Program-made: the position numbers and the translations under genes | DNA from: Tenodera sinensis | Lineage: Eukaryota > Arthropoda > Insecta > Mantodea > Mantidae | Assembly (NCBI GenBank): GCA_030765045.1 | Contig: CM060967.1 | Location: forward strand, 21,608,784 to 21,672,783 | Reading direction: 5' to 3' | DNA length: 64,000 nucleotides | Shown here: piece by piece, positions 58,081 to 64,000 of the stretch | Numbering within the stretch: position 1 is the first letter of the stretch | Layout: each line of letters opens with the position of its first letter | The notes under the pieces: generated by a model | Database searches by the model: none | What the model was told of the DNA's origin: nothing | What the model saw: the letters and a program-made list of their open reading frames with translations, nothing else

Positions 58081-58221
58081 TGCTTCCGTCGTCTTGGTCG
58101 AGCAAGAAAGAGGAAGCAATTGAATAAGAAATGAAAGAAATAAAATAAAATTTGTGGTAGAAGAGAAAGCATCTTGGCACTTGCCTTCCCAACCCGAGAA
58201 AAGCACGGCAAAACCATTGTT

Positions 58222-58290
58222 GAGGTGGCCGAAGCCAGGACCTCCTGAATGCATTTGTCTTACATTATTATCGCGGAGCCATCTATCGCG
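58222..58290. repeat. Short repeat shared with 12.5 kb
   Basis: GGTGGCCGAAGCCAGGACCT, CCTGAATGC and TTACATTATTATCGCGGAG resemble 12,534-12,600. It is probably a SINE piece. Confidence 0.4.
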
Positions 58291-59580
58291 GTGTGTATTT
58301 GTGATGAAATCCATAAAGAAATTTTTTAGTGAAATGCAATAGTGAATTTTTCGTACGTAAGAGTGCATAAATAAACCATATGTTCTAATGGAGTGTTTGT
58401 TGAAAAGAACCAATGCAAATGAAATAAAAAGATAAAGCGTTTTTGCCTCGCCTTTTGGCATACATAATTTGAATATTTAAATGGCGTTTAGTAGCATTGC
58501 AGAGGCAGTTGGATGTAAATGCTTCCATTTTCATTTCGCAGGTATTTTTTTGAAAGTAATAGCTCTCCCAAAAGCCATTCATTCCCTCTGTTCTGCCACC
58601 GTCCGAATATCGTTCTTCTCTTATTAAAGAATAACACAACGGGAGAGCAGATATCTCTTCAAACTCTCATTAAAAGCAGTAATGGGATCAGCGAGCGAGG
58701 GAGCAAGAGAAAATTGTACGGTAGATTGGGCTGCTCGTAACAACGGCTAGAAACTTTGCATCTTCTCAGCCTTTCTCTAAAGTCAACAAAGTAACTAATT
58801 ATTGTCCTGGTATTGTATTTCATGTTTCCTTCGTTAGAACGAAGCTTTCTTGAACTTCAAGGTACATAACAATGACTTTTAAAGCTCATTAAAGCATTTT
58901 CTTAAAGAGGTTTTTAAAGAACCTAGTAATAAGGTGAATATTACACTTTTCTTACTAATATTATTAAAGATATAGTGCCTAACCCTTTCTGGACCATTGG
59001 CACTTTCCAGTCCCGTCTACAAAAAAGCACGCTAACAAAAAATTGGCAGCATCTGACTATCGGGATTTCGTTCAAATCTATTGAAGTTTTGCTGTCTGGC
59101 GACAGATGTCACCAAACTTCAATTCCTTTTCATCTGGTTTAAAGATGGACGTGAAAAAAATGCTACCAATTCGTATGGTTTTCTTTGGGTTCTTTAACGA
59201 TATAATTACCTTTTATGACATGTTGCTGACCTGGTAAAAGCCGTGGGGCGGTCTGCAATATCTGCAACCACAGTCCCCCAATACCCGTCGCAGTCGTTGT
59301 GAATATTGGATACATTGGCATTAGCTTACAGCAGACAAGCGTATGTTTTGCAAGCATTTCATGTGTAATTATTATGGTGCTCTCATAATGTATAGGGTTA
59401 TGAAAAGAGGGTTAACTGAAGAATAAACGCATGGTGACAAAGAACTAACGGACCTAGAAGACAATGATAATGAAGTTACTATTGATAATTTTACTACTGT
59501 TTTGAAACACAACTAGAAACGGAAACATGTGACGGTAAGCACACACTTTTTGTTTATCCCGTAAATCATATAAACCATTT
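58291..59580. other. No gene confidently recognised
   Basis: A weak coding hint at about 59,440-59,515 (ELTDLEDNDNEVTIDNFTT) could be an acidic N-terminal stretch of a piggyBac-like transposase, but no conserved core is seen. The rest is unassigned. Confidence 0.3.
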
Positions 59581-59591
59581 TGTGTATGATA

Positions 59592-59593
<2 letters not shown>
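59581..59593 (+). repeat. Target-site duplication of SINE-E, left
   Basis: TGTGTATGATAAG, identical to 59,814-59,826. Confidence 0.85.
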
Positions 59594-59633
<40 letters not shown>

Positions 59634-59813
59634 AACGTCCTCCAACATTGTGTCATATCGGACGAATGAATGAAATGAAATGGGTGAAATGATGCTCAAA
59701 TGAGCCTGAGGTCCATGGAGCTTTAAGTTACCCGACATTCGTCTTCTCAGGGAAAACCTCGGAAAAAAAAAAAAAACCTTACCCGGATAACTTACCCTAA
59801 GCGAGATTCGAAA
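59594..59813 (-). mobile_element. SINE-E, complete insertion with 13-bp target-site duplication
   Basis: A 220-bp retroposed unit on the minus strand. TGTGTATGATAAG (59,581-59,593 and 59,814-59,826) is duplicated perfectly on both sides. A T tract (59,594-59,628) is the poly(A) tail in inverse. The body holds GTCCTCCAACATTGTGTCAT, ATCGGACGAATGAATG and GGGTGAAATGATGCTC. The inverse B-box region (CCTAAGCGAGATTCGAA) lies at the far end. An internal A13-14 run is at 59,763-59,776. The perfect duplication and long tail suggest a fairly recent insertion. Confidence 0.85.
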
Positions 59814-59826
59814 TGTGTATGATAAG
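59814..59826 (+). repeat. Target-site duplication of SINE-E, right
   Basis: TGTGTATGATAAG, identical to 59,581-59,593. Confidence 0.85.
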
Positions 59827-60029
59827 GGAATCATAGCAGTAATATACTAATATTCTATAATTTTATGAGTTTATGTTACTCAAAGTACCTATTTTAGTAA
59901 CAAATTGCGTTCCAAAGCCAATAAAACTTTTTTTTTTTTTGTTATAGATGGCGAGCAACAAAACAAAATAAAGATCCTGCCGAAAATCCACAAGCCCCAA
60001 AGTGTCACAGCCTAAAAGAGGCTACTCTG

Positions 60030-60644
60030 TAAAAAAGTTGCTATTTAAGGCTAATGTCTTTCAAGGATGCCACACGAAGATTTTGAAGAAAATTGCTCCA
60101 CCCTAAGCTACCCTTAACACGTTTCAAAAATTATGATGTTCTTAAAAATGGTTCTAATGATTTTTATTAAAATGCCATATGTTTGAGATATTTTTATGAA
60201 AAATGAAATGTTTATCTTCATTTTCTGACTATACTATTTACTGTGTAAGACTTTTGCGCAAGTAATAGACCAAATCTTACTATAAAAATGTAGATTTTGC
60301 TAAAGCATACAATTTATGTCGAAATACATTTTTTGTAGAGTGAACCATTTCGGAGATATTCGTTGTTATTAGTGTAAGTTTTGGAGAACTTACATTTCTG
60401 TCAAATGGAACATCGCCATTCATTTTTTGATATTTTAACCATGCAAGGATAACGAAATTTGAAAGCTTCAAAAGATTGACTATCGCTTATAGCCTACTGT
60501 AGTCAAAAATTGCACCTGCAAGGAGATAAATTAATTTTTGCAAATTTTTATCTCAACTAACACGAAGAAGATATAGGAATAAGAGTTTGTAAGAATGGTT
60601 AGTACAAGAGTAGAGAAAGTCATGTGAGTTTAAACATCAGATTT
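60030..60644 (-). mobile_element. Family A, inverted 5' three-quarters
   Basis: In inverse it runs from GTTGCTATTTAAGGCTAATG to the left end AGTAGAGAAAGTCATGTGAG and CATCAGATTT. It joins the forward 3' quarter at 60,645. Together the two parts make about one whole element with its 5' portion flipped. Confidence 0.75.
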
Positions 60645-60797
60645 TGAGTTATGTTGCTCACAGACACGGAACTTTTCCTAAAAGTGCTGTTTTTGGATTC
60701 AGGAGGCTTAAAACATATATTTCCGGTGAAATCTTGACATCCTATTTTTGGGTCGAATGCAACACTTCCTCTACTTACTATACGTAGTAGAGAAAGT
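60645..60797 (+). mobile_element. Family A, forward 3' quarter
   Basis: TGAGTTATGTTGCTCACAGA, GGATTCAGGAGGCTTAAAAC, and the 3' hairpin CTTCCTCTACTTACTATACG / TAGTAGAGAAAGT. The microsatellite is collapsed to ACAGACACGG. Confidence 0.78.
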
Positions 60798-61879
60798 AAG
60801 AACCTAAATCGTTGTAAGACTATCGGGGTGCAAATTAAATCAATGAATTCCCCTCGAGAACGCGTTCAAAGTGAAAGTTGTGCAATATACGTTGTTCGTA
60901 TTGGTGTTTGGATCAGCGAACATTGAAGAGTGGGCCCACTTGGTCTCCTGAGCATCATGTTATGAGCTCTGGGTCCTTAGTACATGCACTGCTCTTAAGT
61001 TGGCAATATTACTCTCTTTTCTGGCCCAGTTTTGCTGTAGACTTCTCTCTCTCTCAGAGGAGATATGAAGTTTTATATTAGACTCGGGAGAATATTCTGA
61101 GAGGAATCTTCTTTTATGAAGCCGTTTTCACCGCTGAGTGAACATAGAGAAGCCCGCCCATATATTAGCAGAGCCAGCCGATAATGCCCAGCCCTGCCCT
61201 GCTCTGCCGAATGAAGCACGAGAAGTAAGTGGACGGCATTTGCCCTTATCTTAACACCAGATGAATGTTATTGATAAAACCGTGTCTTCAAGAAGATTCC
61301 AGGCGGATGTAGAAGGATACTGTACAACGTCTTCGGAGGTTGTTCCTTAAAAAGTGAACCTAGGCAGTGTTGGCCTCTTTCACCAGTTTTACTCTCCTTG
61401 AAATTTGTAATTTGAAAGTTTGCAAAGTTGAACTTCATAAAAAAACCTAATTATTTGTGAATCAAATGCTATAGAATTTACAAGTTTTTTTTTCTGTTTA
61501 TTTTACGCGGCTTTAACTTTGGGGATGTATCGCGACGGATCTGTTAGAAGATGCCTCGTAGAACGGTGTGCGGTGGACAGTTATTCTTAAAGATCTCATC
61601 CCTGTACTTGCTTCGTCAGATGTACACAGAGGCATCAGTGCAGGGCAACTGTAACCCCGTGGACAAGAAAAGATATATGTCAGTGTCACAGCCTGCGGTG
61701 TCTATGTAGTAAAAGTGGGTCTTAAACACTAAAAAAATAAAAAAAAAAAAAAAAAAAAAAGGCAGACAGACATACCTATTTGGTACTCGTAGAGTTGTTC
61801 TGTGCCTAGCGGGCAGATGTCATAGTGTGCTATCCAGTCTATTTGATTTCATTATCTCTGGATAGATGACCCAGCTATC
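60798..61879. other. No gene recognised; poly(A) at about 61,735-61,760
   Basis: Mixed sequence with a patch near 61,140-61,210 (CAGCCCTGCCCTGCTCTGCC) and an A-rich tract. No features are supported. Confidence 0.4.
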
Positions 61880-62056
61880 GCCATTACCACGTATTTTCCA
61901 TTTTTCGTGTTGTTTCAGACTTTAGTTGGAATTTTAGGCCGTGATATTAGCTATTTCAATCCGGTATTTACCTTAGCAGCTGTGGGAAACCAGAAACCGC
62001 GAAAAAAATCCAGTCAAATTGGCCGGCCCTGGGGATTTGAACCTGGGACCTCTCGA
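61880..62056 (-). mobile_element. SINE-like repeat (SINE-D), best copy
   Basis: On the minus strand, GAGAGGTCCCAGGTTCAAAT and CCCC contain a B box. It continues AGGGCCGGCCAATTTGACTG, CGCGGTTTCTGGTTTCCCAC and GGTAAATACCGGATTGAAAT. Copies at 12.1 and 17.4 kb share these blocks. No A box or target duplication was identified. Confidence 0.55.
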
Positions 62057-62082
62057 ATGAGAAGTGTTTTCTTTCACAATCA

Positions 62083-62505
62083 AATAGTAATTTTACTCAT
62101 TTTTAAAGTGCACTCATTCATTCTTCCTGCATTATCATTCCCCATGTGGAAGTACTATCTCGCTATTAAGTCTTTTACCTATTCTACCATTCATATCTTC
62201 TGCCAATATAATTTCTCTAGAATTACCAATTTCACTTATAACATTATTTAGTAAATTATAAAATTCAATTTTGTCAATAGATTTTCATTCTCACTTATTC
62301 CATACAACCCTCATACTGGAAGTTTCTTTCCAAAAATGTCTATGTTCATTTGAAGAATGTTTTCATTGATCGGTTGCCAACTTTTAACCAATTTTTTAAA
62401 TTTATTCTCAATCACTATTGAAACTCCTCTAGCTGCTCGTTTATTTTTCGGTACTCCACTATAAAATTGAATTTTGATCCAACCGGCTTAATCACTTTGG
62501 ACTTT
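62083..62505 (-). pseudogene. RTE-like retrotransposon endonuclease (EEP), inverted 5' part
   Basis: The minus strand reads FYSGVPKNKRAARGVSIVIE, NKFKKLVKSWQPINENILQM and NIDIFGKKLPV, a stop, then GLYGISENENL. After further frame breaks it reads EIILAEDMNGRIGKRLNSEI, HGE and NDNAGRMNE. These are the later blocks of the AP-like endonuclease of RTE-like elements, including the GDxNGRxG and NdNg.R block (G of GDMN replaced by E). The N-terminal endonuclease blocks are missing. The reverse transcriptase of apparently the same element lies on the opposite strand from 62,822, so the 5' half is inverted. Confidence 0.7.
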
Positions 62506-62514
62506 TTAGCATTG

Positions 62515-62800
62515 ATTTTTTTACAATGAATAGGGAGCTGGCCTAATGCATCAAACCCCAACCTGGAGGACCAGGAATTTTTTACTGAGGTGTTCTTCCT
62601 CTAGCGTTTGACGACCCAACGCCTCACTGCAAGGCAGCAGCTGCTAGTTTTGGTCTGCCCCGGGTATTTTATTTCCCCGGTTCCCTCCATATCTGGCGAG
62701 CATTCCCCTATCCGCCACCTGGGGAGGCACCCGATGGGAGACTAGCAACTTCTCACGGGAAGAAGAAGCTCTAGGAGAGAAAGGGATAGAAAATAAACAT
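62515..62800 (-). mobile_element. 5' leader of the same retrotransposon, inverted
   Basis: The minus strand reads AGAGCTTCTTCTTCCCGTGA, CTAGTCTCCCATCGGGTGCC, TCCCCAGGTGGCGGATAGGG, GCCAGATATGGAGGGAACCG and CCTGGTCCTCCAGG. It is GC-rich and resembles the leaders I associate with insect RTE-like elements upstream of the endonuclease. It is directly continuous with the inverted endonuclease. Confidence 0.5.
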
Positions 62801-62821
62801 AAACATGTTTATTACTGGATT

Positions 62822-63884
62822 GAAAATATTAAAAAATAAATTGAAATTAAGAACAAGAAATACATTAAATGGATGAATACTAAGAGTAATGAAGACAGGA
62901 TGGGCTTCAAAAAAGCACAAGCAAAAGTAAGAAAATTAGTTGCAAATGAAAAGAATAAATTTTGGCAAAAAACATGTCATAAAATTCAACATTATGTTGG
63001 TGGAAAAAGAAGTACTGAAGCTTGGAATGTTTTAAAAAATTTAAGATGTAATAATAAAAATGGAGATAAATTAGGAGACATTCCTGTAAGTATTTGGAAG
63101 AACCATTTTGAAAATCTATTACACGAACATCGAAAGGAATTTCTGAATGTGAATTATGAAATGGAAACAGAGGGCATTAATATAGTTTTAGACATAGAAC
63201 TAGTAAAGTTCGTAATTGGACAACTTAAGAATGGTAAGGCCAGTGGAACAGATGGTATTTATCCTGAACTTATTAAACAGGGAACGGACAAACTGTTTGA
63301 AATGTTGAGACTACTTTTGGAAAGATGTCTTAATGGTGAAGAGATACCAAAATCATGGAAAACAGGGCTTATATCCGTCATCCATAAAAAAAGGAAAAAA
63401 GGATGATTGTAATAATTACAGGGGTATTGCAGTACTTAACACAGTCAGTAGAATATATGGGAAAATTTTGAAATATATGTTAGAAGATTATTATAAGGGA
63501 CAAGAAGATGAAGAACAGGCAGGCTTCCGAGCTGGGAGATCAACGACTGATCACATTTTTGTGGTAAAGCAGCTAATGGAAAAGAAATATACTACAGGGC
63601 AGTCATTGCATCTTTCATTAGTTGATTTAGAAAAAGCTTATGACTCCGTTCCGTTACAAAAATTATGGCAAGTATTAAAGAATAAAATAGACAATACCTA
63701 AGCGTCTCTTAAATGCCATTGGGAAATTATATGAAAATGCATCTTCTAGAATCAAGATAGGACAGAACATTTCGGAGGAATTCCTAGCAACAAAAGGATT
63801 ACGCCAAGGGTGCTGCCTGTCTCCAACATTATTTAATATATATATACAGCAAGCTTTATCCCATTGGAAGAAGAAATGTAAAAA
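62822..63884 (+). pseudogene. RTE-like reverse transcriptase, frameshifted and interrupted
   Basis: Reverse transcriptase that would copy element RNA at the nicked target. The linker KIEIKNKKYIKWMNTKSNED starts near 62,840. Palm and finger blocks follow: LKNGKASGTDGIYPELIKQG, IPKSWKTGLISVIHKK, then NNYRGIAVLNTVSRIYGKIL after a +1 shift in the A run at about 63,395. Next come EEQAGFRAGRSTTDHIF and LSLVDLEKAYDSVPLQKLW with the first catalytic aspartate. After a second shift at about 63,700 it reads NAIGKLYENASSRIKIG and GLRQGCCLSPTLFNIYIQQ. The frame ends at WKKKCKN, just before the expected second catalytic block (F/YxDD), where a family A copy is inserted at 63,885. Two frameshifts and the insertion make it a pseudogene. 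Confidence 0.82.
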
Positions 63885-64000
63885 TCTGATGTGTTGCACT
63901 CACATGACTTTCTCTACTCTTGTACTAACCATTCTTACAAACTCTTATTCCTATATCGTCTTCGTGTTAGTTAAAATAAACATTTGTACAAATTATCTTA
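63885..64000 (+). mobile_element. Family A left end, continues beyond window
   Basis: TCTGATGTGTTGCACTCACA, ACTTTCTCTACTCTTGTACT, CTTCGTGTTAGTTAAAATAA and ACATTTGTACAAATTATCTT. The junction with the reverse transcriptase lies inside the A run of TGTAAAAA, which gives one clean left boundary for the family. Confidence 0.85.

Noticed and set aside
59440..59990. Possible piggyBac-like transposase with an intron (acidic ELTDLEDNDNEVTIDNF stretch, then GT...AG before WRATKQNKDPAENPQAP)
   Set aside because: No conserved piggyBac core, TTAA-flanked ends or catalytic residues could be identified. The evidence is one acidic stretch and composition.

Overview
This window looks like intergenic DNA from a large, AT-rich, repeat-dense arthropod genome, most likely an insect. 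The clues are decayed transposable elements of several eukaryotic classes, long microsatellites ((ATT)n, (AC)n, (GA)n), SINE-like units with tRNA-type B boxes and poly(A) tails, and no long intact reading frame. There are no bacterial operons, rRNAs, CRISPR arrays or convincing host exons. The species cannot be determined from the sequence.

Layout. 1-1.6 kb: a decayed I/Jockey-type non-LTR retrotransposon (ORF1 plus endonuclease start), followed by a possible Helitron 3' end at 1.9 kb. 3.4-3.85 kb: mariner-like transposase fragments in opposite orientations. 4-30 kb: many copies of one unclassified 0.8-0.95 kb repeat (called family A here), with LTR pieces, SINE-like units, a reverse-transcriptase scrap at 20.5 kb and a pyrimidine-rich minisatellite at 27.8-28.2 kb. 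30-53 kb: a possible MITE, mariner-like transposase ends at 30.7, 36.1 and 52.4-53 kb, a complete-looking solo LTR at 32.2 kb with related partial LTRs, and two long trinucleotide arrays at 45.5 and 48.7 kb. 53.7-56.7 kb: a 2.9 kb near-palindrome built from two opposed copies of a defective Tc1/mariner-like transposon. 57-64 kb: more family A, a SINE with a perfect 13-bp target-site duplication, and an RTE-like retrotransposon whose 5' half is inverted relative to its reverse transcriptase and which is itself interrupted by a family A copy at 63,885.

The most interesting item is family A. At least 20 copies or fragments share a fixed left end (TCTGATGTGTTGCACTCACATG), a subterminal 12-mer ACTTTCTCTACT whose inverse lies in a 3'-terminal hairpin, and an internal microsatellite always at the same place. 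That plan resembles the Helentron-associated elements (HINE, for example DINE-1/INE-1) of flies. It probably explains many of the (CA)n tracts and one of the (ATT)n tracts in the window. Several copies are internally inverted, two at the same breakpoint.

No set of genes here works together as a pathway. All coding traces are transposon proteins with frameshifts, stops or truncations.
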